In this document: piece after piece, positions 28,974-38,332 of the stretch | Layout of the letters: each line of letters opens with the position of its first letter | How positions within the stretch are numbered: position 1 is the first letter of the stretch | Assembly (NCBI RefSeq): GCF_001468005.1 | Contig: NZ_LNYY01000019.1 | Location: forward strand, 1,547,070-1,611,069 | Source of the DNA: Legionella steelei | GTDB taxonomy: Bacteria > Pseudomonadota > Gammaproteobacteria > Legionellales > Legionellaceae | Reading direction: 5' to 3' | Length of the DNA stretch: 64,000 nucleotides | The notes under the pieces: model-generated | What the model was told of the DNA's origin: nothing | Database searches by the model: none | The model's input: the letters and a program-made list of their open reading frames with translations, nothing else | Translations under genes and position numbers: made by a program

Positions 28974-29642
28974 ATGTCTCATTTTACTTTAAAGGCAACG
29001 CACGACATCACCATTCCAAGCGGTAATGCCATCCTCAATGGAATATTATATATTCCAGAGGAAACACGCGGACTAGTACTATTTGTACATGGAAGTGGCA
29101 GTAGTCGATTTAGCATACGCAATCAATATGTCGCAAAAATTTTAAACAATGCCAAACTTTCTACTTTGTTATTTGATTTATTCACTCCAGATGAGGATGC
29201 TATTGATAGCCGTACACGTCAATTTCGTTTTGATATCGAGTTTTTAGCATCACGATTAATTGATGCAACTCAATGGTGTTTGGGGCAAGAGCCACTTAGT
29301 TCTTTACCTATAGGCTATTTTGGAGCAAGTACCGGTGGAGGTGCAGCTTTGGTTGCTGCAGCACTTAAACCAGATTTGGTTTATGCCATAGTCTCACGAG
29401 GTGGGAGACCTGACTTAGCTGGAGATGCTTTAGCTCGCGTCCAGGCTTCTACTTTACTTATAGTCGGAGGTTATGATGATGTTGTGATTCAAATGAATAA
29501 AGAAGCAATGTCACAATTAAATTGCATCAAGGAAATGGAAATTGTTCCAGGCGCAACCCACTTGTTTGAAGAACCTGGAACTCTTGATATGGCTGCAGAA
29601 CTTGCAAAAAATTGGTTTGTTAGATACTTAAAGCAACTTTAA
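28974..29642 (+). CDS. Alpha/beta hydrolase (dienelactone-hydrolase-like)
   Basis: 222 residues. LVLFVHGSGSSRFS forms the oxyanion-hole strand-loop. GYFGASTGGGAALVAA carries the nucleophile elbow with Ser in place of the Cys of true dienelactone hydrolases. A late GATHLFEEPG supplies the catalytic His, with the Asp near VGGYDDVV. Cytosolic, no signal peptide. It begins 4 bp after the phosphoribosyltransferase gene, so translation is probably coupled. Substrate unknown. Confidence 0.87.
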   Translation: MSHFTLKATHDITIPSGNAILNGILYIPEETRGLVLFVHGSGSSRFSIRNQYVAKILNNAKLSTLLFDLFTPDEDAIDSRTRQFRFDIEFLASRLIDATQWCLGQEPLSSLPIGYFGASTGGGAALVAAALKPDLVYAIVSRGGRPDLAGDALARVQASTLLIVGGYDDVVIQMNKEAMSQLNCIKEMEIVPGATHLFEEPGTLDMAAELAKNWFVRYLKQL

Positions 29643-29682
29643 TGTTCTTTCCAGAACTCAATAGTGGGAAAGGAGACTTTTT

Positions 29683-30966
29683 ATGAATATCGATGCGCAG
29701 CTTAAGCTCATTGATGTAATTAATGAGGCAGCAATATCCCTAGAAAAGCCAACTGATTATTCATTACTGATGGAACGAATTGGTGATGCCCGTTTTGTTA
29801 TGATAGGTGAGGCATCGCATGGAACACATGAATTTTATCAGACTCGTATCGAAATAACCCAACAACTTATCCAAAAAAAGGGGTTTATGGCTGTAGCTAT
29901 AGAGGGGGATTGGCCTGATGCTCATCGTGTACATCGGTACATACAAGGTCGAAGTGATGTGGATGACAATAAGAGTGCTTTGGATGATTTTAAACGGTTT
30001 CCAACCTGGATGTGGCGCAATACCACCATGCCTCCCTTTCTCAAGTGGTTACGTGAATACAATGATTTGCCAACGACTGTAAATAAAGTTGGATTTTATG
30101 GTCTTGATTTATACAGCATTAATGCATCCATGCAAGCGGTTATTAATTATTTAACAAAGGTTGACCCCAATGCTGCTGAACAGGCCAAAAAACGTTATGC
30201 CTGTTTTGACCATCTGAATGTTGATCCCCAAATGTATGGCTATCTAACCAATACCAGAATAAAAAAATCATGTATCGTCGAGGTATTAGAAACACTTTAT
30301 GAGTTACAACATAATGCCTTTAAATTCCTGCATGATAAAGATAAAAGTGCAGAAGATGATTATTTTTTCGCAGCACAAAATGCGCGCTTAGTTAAAAATG
30401 CGGAGGCCTATTATCGCTCCATGTTTGAAGGGCATATCACATCATGGAATATTCGCGATAAACATATGGTTGAAACGCTTAATGTCATTACTGACCATTT
30501 AGAACATCGTTTTAATAAGCCAGCTAAGATTGTTATTTGGGCTCATAATTCACATTTAGGTGATGCCCGTGCTACAGAAATGGGAGCAAGAGGTGAGGTT
30601 AATATTGGGCAACTGGTACGGGAACAGCATACTGATACTTATTCGATTGGTTTTTCAACCTATGATGGTTTTGTTACTGCTGCTTCGGACTGGGATGAAC
30701 CAGCCCAAAGCAAAAAAATTGTTCCAGGGCTTCCTGGTAGCTATGAAGAGTTATTTCATCTTGTTCGTTATAAAAATTTTATTTTAAATCTAATTGGTAA
30801 TGATGAATTGGATCATTTTCTTAAAATTCCACGATTACAAAGAGCGATTGGCGTGATTTATCGGCCAGAAACAGAGCGTCTTAGTCATTATTTTTTTACA
30901 CATTTACCCTATCAATTTGACAGCATTATTCATTTAGATAGAACTAGTGCACTACAATCTCTCTGA
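29683..30966 (+). CDS. Erythromycin-esterase-family protein
   Basis: 427 residues. The family motif is clear: MIGEASHGTHEFYQTRIEIT near residue 35, with the Glu and His of the EreA active site, followed by AIEGDWPDAHRVHRYIQG and later IVIWAHNSHLGDARATEMG. Members include macrolide esterases, but most genomic copies next to phosphoribosyltransferases have no shown resistance role. GAAAGGAGA precedes the ATG. It is the third gene of the stress operon. Confidence 0.88.
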   Translation: MNIDAQLKLIDVINEAAISLEKPTDYSLLMERIGDARFVMIGEASHGTHEFYQTRIEITQQLIQKKGFMAVAIEGDWPDAHRVHRYIQGRSDVDDNKSALDDFKRFPTWMWRNTTMPPFLKWLREYNDLPTTVNKVGFYGLDLYSINASMQAVINYLTKVDPNAAEQAKKRYACFDHLNVDPQMYGYLTNTRIKKSCIVEVLETLYELQHNAFKFLHDKDKSAEDDYFFAAQNARLVKNAEAYYRSMFEGHITSWNIRDKHMVETLNVITDHLEHRFNKPAKIVIWAHNSHLGDARATEMGARGEVNIGQLVREQHTDTYSIGFSTYDGFVTAASDWDEPAQSKKIVPGLPGSYEELFHLVRYKNFILNLIGNDELDHFLKIPRLQRAIGVIYRPETERLSHYFFTHLPYQFDSIIHLDRTSALQSL

Positions 30967-30994
30967 GGTTAATACGAGCAAAGGAGCCATTATA

Positions 30995-31450
30995 ATGTAT
31001 AAGAATATTATGCTAGCACTTGATGGAAGTAAGATATCTGACTCTATAGTGGATGAAGTAATTAAACTAACGAAAGATCAGAGCGCTAATGTGCGGATTA
31101 TCCATGTTGTTGATGAAAGCTTTGTTCATTATGGCGGACCTTCTTTTGACTATCTTTCAATTATTGCTGGGTGTAGAGAAGATGGACAAAAGATATTAGA
31201 TAATGCTGCACAAAGGATAGCCAATCAATCATCTATCAAACCTGAAACATCCATCTTGGAATTAAAGCCATTTCAGGGAAGAGTAGCTGAGGTAATTGTT
31301 GACGCAGCAAAAGAATGGCCTGCTGATTTATTAATTATAGGCACGCACGGTCGACGTGGCTTTAGTCGTCTCTTTCTGGGTAGCGTGGCGGAGAATGTTG
31401 TTCGAATTGCTACAACACCAGTGCTTCTGGTGCGCTGTACTGATGCATAA
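30995..31450 (+). CDS. Universal stress protein, UspA family
   Basis: 151 residues from ATG 30995, which has AAAGGAG eight bases or so upstream; the earlier in-frame ATG at 30947 lies inside the preceding gene and was rejected. N-terminal MYKNIMLALDGS and the C-terminal ATP-binding motif GTHGRRGFSRLFLGS (G-x2-G-x9-G-S) mark an ATP-binding type UspA. Cytosolic. Last gene of the phosphoribosyltransferase - hydrolase - esterase - UspA group. Confidence 0.92.
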   Translation: MYKNIMLALDGSKISDSIVDEVIKLTKDQSANVRIIHVVDESFVHYGGPSFDYLSIIAGCREDGQKILDNAAQRIANQSSIKPETSILELKPFQGRVAEVIVDAAKEWPADLLIIGTHGRRGFSRLFLGSVAENVVRIATTPVLLVRCTDA

Positions 31451-31708
31451 ACAAAAAGATGGATTTTTTATTAAGATATTTGCCAGAACTACCAATTTTG
31501 CTTTGTACATGAAGTCTATATGTGACAATTATCTCAATAAACACGCCCTAAATAAGGCTGCCTTGAACTTGGTATTAAATTTTCGACAGAACCGGTTAAC
31601 GTTGAGTTATATTGAATAATATGAATGAGATCCTATCGTCGTTAACCTAACCTTGACTATACGAAAAAATACTCGTACAAATTAAAGAATATTATCCTTC
31701 TCGCCTCA

Positions 31709-32935
31709 ATGTTCATGGCAAACTTAATTAATTTCAGAAAATACGTGCCCATAATTTTTTTATTATTATGCTCGACATTACATGCCTCTTTTATTGAGCA
31801 AACAATTGGAACTGCTGTAGTGAAGGATGCAACAGCCGTTTACTTTAATCCTGCGGCATTAACTATTTCACCTCATCAACAGTTTATCCTTCTGGGCACC
31901 CTGGCAAGAGCGCAATTTGAATTTAGCGGAAGTACACAAAAAATACCTTTTGAGGGTACCGAGTCAGGCTCAACCACCACTAAATCCAATTTTTTCTTGC
32001 CTTCCATGTATCTTAGCATCCCTATAAATGAAAAATTCGTGGCGGGTTTTGCTGTCGTTGCAAACGATTTTAATCGCGAGTTGGATAACCAACCCATTCT
32101 TCGCTATTTCCTTGCACGCAATCAAACGAATAATATTGATTTTATTCCCGCGCTTGGCATTAAAATCAATCAATTTCTTTCCATAGGAGGAAACCTTAAT
32201 TTTACCTATGCACATCTCATTCAGGAGCCTATTGCTGCCGGTATTCCCCGTTTGAATATTCCTGAAAGCAATAGCTTAAATGACAGTAAAGCAAACAGTT
32301 TGGGCGGTGATTTCGGGATACTGATTAAACCAGGTAAAAGAACAGCTTTGGGGGTTAATTACCGCAGTGCAGTAACTTATAATTTACAGGGTAGTAGTAC
32401 GATAACTGGTTCGCAGAGTATTTCTTCGAATGATTATCATTTTAAATACTGGACACCAGCAAGAAGTGTCATGACACTAAGCCATTTTGTCAATGAAAAA
32501 TTAGGCTTTTTAGGAACTGTTCAATACCTTCAATGGAATATCTTTAAAGAGGTCTCTGTGCATAATTTTGCCACGAAGGCCAGCTCGCAGGTCTTTATTG
32601 TCCCCCGCGCGCTCATTAATTATCACTTTCACAACAGTTGGCTTCTAACCCTCGGGACAATTTATCAAGTTTCACCAAAGTGGGTTTTCCGAGTAGCGGG
32701 AACATATAATCAGTCGCCCTCGAATGGGAGATTTCAAATAGGCCCAGGCGATAGTTTGATTACTGGTTTTTCCATAGGATATCAATTGATGAATTATCTC
32801 ACTGTTGATTGCGGTTATGCTCATGCTTTTTATAGAAAGGAACCGATTGATATCCTGACCTCCCAGAATATTATCACGGGCATTAATGAAGGCTACCATG
32901 ATGCAGTCTCACTCAAATTGACGCTCACTGCTTAA
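31709..32935 (+). CDS. FadL/OmpP1/TodX-family outer-membrane protein
   Basis: 408 residues. A signal peptide (VPIIFLLLCSTLHA) precedes the family's N-terminal pattern with AVVKDATAVYFNPAALT, then a beta-barrel of alternating aromatic strands ending in a short final strand (VSLKLTLTA). FadL-type barrels take up long-chain fatty acids or other hydrophobic molecules. The first ATG lacks a good ribosome-binding site, and ATG 31715 is an equal alternative. It stands alone, convergent with the Mg2+ ATPase. Confidence 0.87.
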   Translation: MFMANLINFRKYVPIIFLLLCSTLHASFIEQTIGTAVVKDATAVYFNPAALTISPHQQFILLGTLARAQFEFSGSTQKIPFEGTESGSTTTKSNFFLPSMYLSIPINEKFVAGFAVVANDFNRELDNQPILRYFLARNQTNNIDFIPALGIKINQFLSIGGNLNFTYAHLIQEPIAAGIPRLNIPESNSLNDSKANSLGGDFGILIKPGKRTALGVNYRSAVTYNLQGSSTITGSQSISSNDYHFKYWTPARSVMTLSHFVNEKLGFLGTVQYLQWNIFKEVSVHNFATKASSQVFIVPRALINYHFHNSWLLTLGTIYQVSPKWVFRVAGTYNQSPSNGRFQIGPGDSLITGFSIGYQLMNYLTVDCGYAHAFYRKEPIDILTSQNIITGINEGYHDAVSLKLTLTA

Positions 32936-33060
32936 TGGTGAACTTGAATGAGACAATAATTAATTATCTAGAGGCTATAACGTATTCCTAACCTGATAAT
33001 TCCTGAGAAGAATGGGGGTATTTAAGCGCTTACCTTGCAATTTGTGCCTTGGAATAGTTT

Positions 33061-33093
33061 AAAAACCGGGCTCTGGCTCGCCCAAGAGCCCGG
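33061..33093 (-). terminator. Intrinsic terminator of the Mg2+ ATPase gene
   Basis: A perfect 9-bp stem (33066-33074 with 33085-33093, CCGGGCTCT/AGAGCCCGG) with a 10-base loop, followed on the minus strand by five T residues. It lies about 110 bp beyond the stop codon of the minus-strand ATPase gene. There is no T-run on the plus strand, so it acts for that gene rather than for the FadL-like one. Confidence 0.8.
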
Positions 33094-33200
33094 ACCCGTA
33101 TGGTTCCGTGAGAAGTTGAGCATCGCGTTATCTTATATAAAGTCAATTAATGTCTATCTTGGAGTGTAATGTGATATGTCTAAATTGCTACAGCACCACC

Positions 33201-35768
33201 TTATTTTTTTAACCAATGCCACATTAATTTATTTTTAAGTATTTCAACTAAAAATAAATAGGCTATTGTTGCCGCAGTAAGGAATACAAAATAGGCTGGA
33301 GGTAGTGGAACAAAACTCCAAAACTTAGCTAAAGGACTAAAAGGCAATAATATGCCAATAGCTACTATGGTAAATACTGTAAACATGAGTGGCAAACTTG
33401 GCTTACTCTTCCAAGGGTTTTTGGCAGTCCTTATAACAAAAATGACCAGAGTTTGCGTTGCTAAAGACTCTACAAACCATCCAGTCTGAAAAAGAGGTTC
33501 AGTCGCAGCAAAAACACGTAACATGACATAGAAGGTTAAAAAATCAAAAATAGAACTTATCGGACCAATATAAATCATAAACTTTCGAATAATATCAATA
33601 TCCCAATGTCTTGGTTTTCGAATAAAACTACTATCCACATTATCAGTTGGAATTGAGACTTGAGATATATCATACAGGAGATTATTTAATAATATTTGGG
33701 TAGGTAACATGGGTAAAAAAGGGATGAACAAAACAGCCCCAGTCATACTTAGCATATTACCAAAATTAGAGCTGGTTCCCATCATAAGGTATTTCATAAC
33801 ATTACCAAAGGACTTACGTCCTTCAAGTATGCCATTTAGCAATACTTGCAAATGGCGTTTTAATAAAATAATATCCGCGGCTTCACGCGCAATATCCACT
33901 GCATTTGCCACGGAAATACCAACATCTGCACTATGTAATGAGGGGGCATCATTAATGCCATCCCCAATATAACCAACTACATGTCCGCGCGTCCTCAAAG
34001 CAGTAATTATGCGCAACTTTTGGGCTGGAGCTACGCGTGCAAAAACGCTTGTGCGCTCTGCTATTTGAGCTAAAGCTTGATCATCGATGTGCTCTAAATT
34101 ATCCCCAATAATAATATTACTAGCATCCAATCCCACTTGTTCACAAACATGTCGCGCAACCAGGTCATTGTCTCCGGTTAAAATTTTGACGGAGACGCCT
34201 TCAAATTTTAATTTTTTAATAAGTTCGCTGGCATCGGCTAAGGGAGGATCATTGAAGGCTAAAAATCCTAACAATACCATATCCTTTTCATCACAAACCT
34301 TATAACTTGGTTGCGGGATGATTTTGCGGTAGGCAACTGCTAAGACTCGATATCCCTGCCCGCTTAAAGATTCAAAGATGCTATTAATAGTATTACGACC
34401 CGGATCATCAATTAGTTTGCTGTCACCATTATCATCAAAATGGGTACAGATTTTAAAGATGTGTTCTGGGGCTCCTTTTGCTATGAGAACATGCTCTCCA
34501 CTTTTATCCACAACAACACTTGAGCGACGACGAACAAAATCAAATGGGATTTCATCTATTTTGTTATAAGATTGTACATCTGGATGATTGTGTTTAAGAA
34601 TCGCTATATCTAATGGGTTAAGGTTAGCCTTTTTTAAAACGGCTGAATTGAAGGGATTGGAAATTTCTGTTCCAAATAAGCTTGTCAGATAACCAAACAG
34701 CATGACATATTCTGAATTATTGCCAACAGAATCAATTACCTTATCCAGTGTCATTTCACCGCTAGTTAAGGTTCCAGTCTTGTCACTGCATAGAATATCA
34801 ATACTGCCAAAATTTTGAATTGCAGATAAATTTTTGACGATAACATTTTTTTTAGCCATATGGACCGCACCTGCTGCCAACGTAACCGTAGTGATCATTG
34901 GCAATAATTCAGGAGTAAGTCCAACAGCTAAAGCAATAGCGAATAAAATGGATTCCAATAAAGGACGATGTAGATAGATATTAAAAGCAAGGACAAATAT
35001 GACCAGTAAAAAAATCACTTTCATAATGAAAGTGCCGAAACGGATTATGCCTTTCTCAAATTCCGTGCGCGATGGTGCTTTTGACAGACTTTCTGCTATA
35101 TTGCCGAACAAGGTATCGTGTCCAGTAGCAACTACTACTGCAGTTGCTTTGCCACTAATAATGGATGAGCCTGAAAAGACACAATTAATGGCTTCCGGCA
35201 TGTTATTGGAAACTTGTTTAATGACTACTGCTTCTTTCTCTACTGGTAAGGATTCACCTGTAAGAGCAGATTGCTGTACATGGACATCTTTACTGGTTAG
35301 TAATATACAATCAGCCGGAATCATGTCTCCAGCTGATAGTCGAATAATATCACCAGGTACTAGGTCATCGCATAGAACTTCAATCCAGTTATTATTTCGT
35401 AACACGGTAGCTGTTGCAGCTATTTGCTCTTGTAACTTTTTAACCGCGACTAGGGCTTTGTGACTTTGAAAATAATCTAAAACTATGCTGATGAAAATAA
35501 TAGTATTTATAATGATGGCACTGACTAAATTTCCAGTAAGACCCGATATTAATGCTGCAATAATGAGTATCGCAACTAATGGATTGGCAGCATGGGATAT
35601 GGCTTCAAAAAAAACACCCCGACGCTTTTTAGCAATAATTGTATTTTTTCCAAAAACTTTTTGTCTCTGTTTAACTTCATCGATAGAAAGCCCCTTTTCA
35701 GAGGTTTCAAGCTTTGACAGTACTTGTTCTTTAGGTAGCGTTGCCAGGCTTTGAAGATTGGTATCCAT
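33201..35768 (-). CDS. mgtA: Magnesium-translocating P-type ATPase (MgtA/MgtB type)
   Basis: About 855 residues (family usual near 900). P-type motifs: phosphorylation site CSDKTGTLTSGEM, TGE loop LTGESLPVEKEAV, hinge GYIGDGINDAPSLHSADVGI. The M4 segment FAIALAVGLTPELLPMI and the C-terminal membrane block with LLNNLLYDISQ are characteristic of P3B Mg2+ importers. It imports Mg2+ at the inner membrane under limitation. ATG 35768 was chosen over an upstream GTG (35774). No PhoP-type leader or MgtC gene is seen nearby. Confidence 0.9.
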   Translation of the reverse strand: MDTNLQSLATLPKEQVLSKLETSEKGLSIDEVKQRQKVFGKNTIIAKKRRGVFFEAISHAANPLVAILIIAALISGLTGNLVSAIIINTIIFISIVLDYFQSHKALVAVKKLQEQIAATATVLRNNNWIEVLCDDLVPGDIIRLSAGDMIPADCILLTSKDVHVQQSALTGESLPVEKEAVVIKQVSNNMPEAINCVFSGSSIISGKATAVVVATGHDTLFGNIAESLSKAPSRTEFEKGIIRFGTFIMKVIFLLVIFVLAFNIYLHRPLLESILFAIALAVGLTPELLPMITTVTLAAGAVHMAKKNVIVKNLSAIQNFGSIDILCSDKTGTLTSGEMTLDKVIDSVGNNSEYVMLFGYLTSLFGTEISNPFNSAVLKKANLNPLDIAILKHNHPDVQSYNKIDEIPFDFVRRRSSVVVDKSGEHVLIAKGAPEHIFKICTHFDDNGDSKLIDDPGRNTINSIFESLSGQGYRVLAVAYRKIIPQPSYKVCDEKDMVLLGFLAFNDPPLADASELIKKLKFEGVSVKILTGDNDLVARHVCEQVGLDASNIIIGDNLEHIDDQALAQIAERTSVFARVAPAQKLRIITALRTRGHVVGYIGDGINDAPSLHSADVGISVANAVDIAREAADIILLKRHLQVLLNGILEGRKSFGNVMKYLMMGTSSNFGNMLSMTGAVLFIPFLPMLPTQILLNNLLYDISQVSIPTDNVDSSFIRKPRHWDIDIIRKFMIYIGPISSIFDFLTFYVMLRVFAATEPLFQTGWFVESLATQTLVIFVIRTAKNPWKSKPSLPLMFTVFTIVAIGILLPFSPLAKFWSFVPLPPAYFVFLTAATIAYLFLVEILKNKLMWHWLKK

Positions 35769-35853
35769 ACTCACTTAGCCGTTCATATTCCTTCAGGTCA
35801 TTTTATTCAAGTTTTAATGCATTAATCAAATTATTTTTAACATACTACTTAAC

Positions 35854-36082
35854 TCAACAAAATCCAAATTCAAACTAGCATTTGAAGCTCCCACAAAACC
35901 TTATTATATTGACAAACCCCAATATGCCAATCAATTACTAGATGATTCTTCTTAAAAGTATTGGCTGAGGGTGAATATCAAATTGAAGGTCTTGCCAAAT
36001 GCTATTACCCTGAAGGTATTTTTGTTACACCAAATAAAAATGAATCAGTTCTAGATGCAACAAAGCGCTTGCAAATTATTAG
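35854..36082 (+). pseudogene. DUF2779-family N-terminal fragment
   Basis: One frame reads STKSKFKLAFEAPTKPYYID, then KPQYANQLLDDSS. After a one-base shift near 35950 the next frame gives FLKVLAEGEYQIEGLAKCYY and PEGIFVTPN. Together these match the start of DUF2779 proteins (SKSKF..GL.CP...Y, later FD.G..VG.LA...FP.G). The rest of the gene is missing. With no start codon, a frameshift and no C-terminus, it is a relic. The 640-bp gap between the Mg2+ ATPase and the gene at 36414 holds nothing else I can support. Confidence 0.7.
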
Positions 36083-36413
36083 TTGCTTATTTGCTGGCTC
36101 ATTCAATTTCTCAATTATAACTTCGAGCCCACTTCTTCCTCCTTTTTATAAAGGGCAAAGGCATTAGAAAAAACATTTTGGTCAGCTCTCCGTCTCACGC
36201 CAATTTACGGTGACGAAACACTGCATAGTCCCTATTGATATTCATGATATAGTTTATTAGCCAATTAAATGTTATAATCATCCGCTGTTATTTTTTAATT
36301 ATATGCCCTATTATCTTCTTATTGCCTATCTAGGGAAATTCATTTTTATCCTGCATTTTCTTTTCATTACCTCATAGTCATTAGGAGCAATTAGCTATTT
36401 ATATAGGATATCT

Positions 36414-36638
36414 ATGAGCTACCAAACGTGTCATTATTGTTTAGAAATTAAAAATGATTTTTCCTTAACAGGTAAATCTCGAGCTAAGAATGGAAAATTC
36501 CTTTGCTATCACCTCTGTACATCATGTACCCAAAAATTAATTAGCATTAATAGTTTCTCTGATAAACAAGGTCGTCAATTTTTTATAAACACAGTAAAAG
36601 AAAACGCTCAAAAATTCCCCATATATGTTGATGAATAA
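36414..36638 (+). CDS. Small hypothetical protein with two CxxC pairs
   Basis: 74 residues. Cys-His-Tyr-Cys near residue 6 and Cys-Thr-Ser-Cys near residue 36 would make a four-cysteine zinc knuckle. No membrane segment or signal peptide. Family not recognised. It lies upstream of the cold-shock group but apart from it. Confidence 0.6.
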   Translation: MSYQTCHYCLEIKNDFSLTGKSRAKNGKFLCYHLCTSCTQKLISINSFSDKQGRQFFINTVKENAQKFPIYVDE

Positions 36639-36741
36639 TTCCTTTACCGTTAAAGAGTTAATACTTAAATAATTCACTCATGTAAGAACGCGTCATCTAC
36701 AAACAAAAACATAGCTGAACAAAAATGAAAGGAGCTGCACA

Positions 36742-36930
36742 TTAATAGGAACTGGTTCGAAATTCTTTTTCAATCAGATGTGTTTTGTTATTAGTAATTT
36801 GACCATTGTAATTACCAAATTCCCCATCTTGCTGGCTTAGCATCCAAATAAAAAGAGAGTTTAAATTATTCCCAGAGGATCGTTTAATTTCGATGTCATC
36901 GAAATATATTTTTGCGGTATAGGTAAACAT
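36742..36930 (-). CDS. Small hypothetical protein
   Basis: 62 residues, acidic and polar in the middle with a beta-rich N-terminus (MFTYTAKIYFDDIEIK). A GAG precedes the ATG at a plausible distance. No family recognised. Coding status is uncertain. The 341 bp from here to the cold-shock gene at 37272 hold only its presumed promoter and untranslated leader. Confidence 0.4.
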   Translation of the reverse strand: MFTYTAKIYFDDIEIKRSSGNNLNSLFIWMLSQQDGEFGNYNGQITNNKTHLIEKEFRTSSY

Positions 36931-37271
36931 TTTTTTCTCGATATGAAAGTGTATATGCGCACGATAAGTACGAAAGAAGAAAGGTATAATATGATTAAGT
37001 AAAGAAAAAAGAAAATAAAATGCTTATACAATCCCTTATTATTATAGCATACACAGGTGGGTTCAGAGTTTTAAACTACTGACATGCTACAAATAAGATT
37101 GACTTTTAACCTTAAAGAGTAGTAACCTAGTCTCAGCTAGAAAATGTCTATTTTATACTCTCCAAATCGTCGTTTTATTCATTTAATCCCTCGTTCTGTA
37201 GTTTTTAATTCCTGACCGGTTTCCGGCTAAATTCGCCTATGCAGGCATTATAATAAATATAAGGATTACTT

Positions 37272-37481
37272 ATGTCTAAAACAGTAAACGGAGTCGTTAA
37301 ATGGTTTAACGAATCAAAAGGGTTTGGTTTTATTGAGCAAGATTCCGGGCCGGATGTATTTGCTCACTTTAAAGAAATTTTAAGTTCTGGCTTCAAAACC
37401 CTCACAGAAGGTCAGCGAGTACAATTCATTGTGACGCAAGGAGCAAAAGGTCTTCAAGCACAAAATATAATAGCTCTTTAA
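37272..37481 (+). CDS. CspA-family cold-shock protein
   Basis: 69 residues, a single cold-shock domain with both RNA-binding motifs: [15 protein letters not shown] (RNP1) and DVFAHF (RNP2). It acts as a nucleic-acid chaperone in the cytosol. AAGGA lies about 7 bases before the ATG. It is followed by an RRM protein gene with a stem-loop between them, and by a helicase relic. A second cold-shock protein lies at 39462-39668 on the other strand. Confidence 0.93.
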   Translation: MSKTVNGVVKWFNESKGFGFIEQDSGPDVFAHFKEILSSGFKTLTEGQRVQFIVTQGAKGLQAQNIIAL

Positions 37482-37500
37482 TTTAAGTAGTTAATATGAT

Positions 37501-37534
37501 TAACCACTATATCTCTTTGTAGTTGTAGTGGTTA
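37501..37534 (+). promoter_or_regulatory. Stem-loop before the RRM gene
   Basis: A perfect 9-bp inverted repeat (TAACCACTA at 37501-37509, TAGTGGTTA at 37526-37534) with a 16-base loop ends three bases before the GGAG ribosome-binding site of the RRM gene (37538-37541). There is no T-run, so it is not a standard terminator. It may influence RRM translation or mRNA stability; that is inference. Confidence 0.5.
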
Positions 37535-37550
37535 CTTGGAGAAAACGACA

Positions 37551-37823
37551 GTGAAGCAAAATAAAATTTATGTAGGTAACTTACCCTTTGGAGTCACTGA
37601 AGAATCATTACAAGAGGAATTTTCAAAATATGGTAAAATAGACGAGCTTCTTTTAATCAAAGATCGCTTTACTGGCCACATCAAAGGTTTTGGCTTTATA
37701 ACTTTTAGCTCCCAACAAGAAGCTCAATCCTCTTTAGATATGAATGGGAAAATGCTGGAAGGACGTCCATTAAAAGTAACTATGGCCCAAGAGAAATACA
37801 CCTCACGCGGACGTCATCGATAA
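37551..37823 (+). CDS. RRM-domain RNA-binding protein
   Basis: 90 residues from GTG 37551, with GGAG nine bases upstream; an in-frame TTG at 37536 overlaps that site and was rejected. One RNA recognition motif: RNP2 KIYVGNLPFG, RNP1 IKGFGFITF. The tail is short and basic (SRGRHR). Small RRM proteins of this kind are cold-inducible in several bacteria, which fits its place after a cspA gene. Cytosolic RNA binder; targets unknown. Confidence 0.9.
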   Translation: MKQNKIYVGNLPFGVTEESLQEEFSKYGKIDELLLIKDRFTGHIKGFGFITFSSQQEAQSSLDMNGKMLEGRPLKVTMAQEKYTSRGRHR

Positions 37824-37935
37824 TTTATATTGGTTTTTAATATATTAAAGCTTCTGCTCAGCAGACAGACTATCCTATGCATTTTACCTCTATATATCAA
37901 ACCATTTTATTCACAAAGAATGAACTGCAGTATTA

Positions 37936-38174
37936 TTGAACGAGAAAAGAGAATTATTGAAAAAAAAATTCTGTGGCAAAAACACGATGTCCGGTGACAT
38001 ACTTGAGGCATTAACCAAAGATGCAGGATTAGCAGGCAACACAATTGGCAAAATTAACATTACCGCCATTTACTCATATGTTACCATCCACCACAGCCAA
38101 GCAGATGAACGTACCAATATTTACAAAGTGGAAAATTAAAAGGACGCAAAGTTAATGTGCGCAAAATAAATTGA
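37936..38174 (+). pseudogene. DEAD-box RNA helicase C-terminal fragment (DbpA-like RNA-binding domain)
   Basis: The frame from 37936 gives SGDILEALTKDAGLAGNTIG followed by KINITAIYSYV. That matches the start of the DbpA/CsdA C-terminal RNA-binding domain (GDILGAL..E.G....IGKI.V...Y). A frame change near 38130 then gives GKLKGRKVNVRKIN and a TGA at 38172-38174, the usual end (GKVKGKRVKVR). The helicase core is gone. It follows cspA and an RRM gene, so a cold-shock RNA-remodelling cluster has lost its helicase. The remaining gap to 38332 holds no other gene. Confidence 0.78.
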
Positions 38175-38332
38175 TTTTTCTAAACACTGCGACAATTAAC
38201 CGTAACAAATGGAAAAAAGAAGAAGTTATTATGTGAAAGGCATAATAATACAAGCTGTATGCATATATTAGGAGCTATTGAAGCAATAATATACAGCAGA
38301 TAAACATTATTTAATCTCAGGATATCACTCAA

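Noticed and set aside
31356-31619. 87-codon frame overlapping the end of the UspA gene
   Set aside because: Starts inside UspA in another frame and has no family or ribosome-binding site.
34999-35463. 154-codon plus-strand frame inside the Mg2+ ATPase gene
   Set aside because: Antisense shadow of the ATPase.
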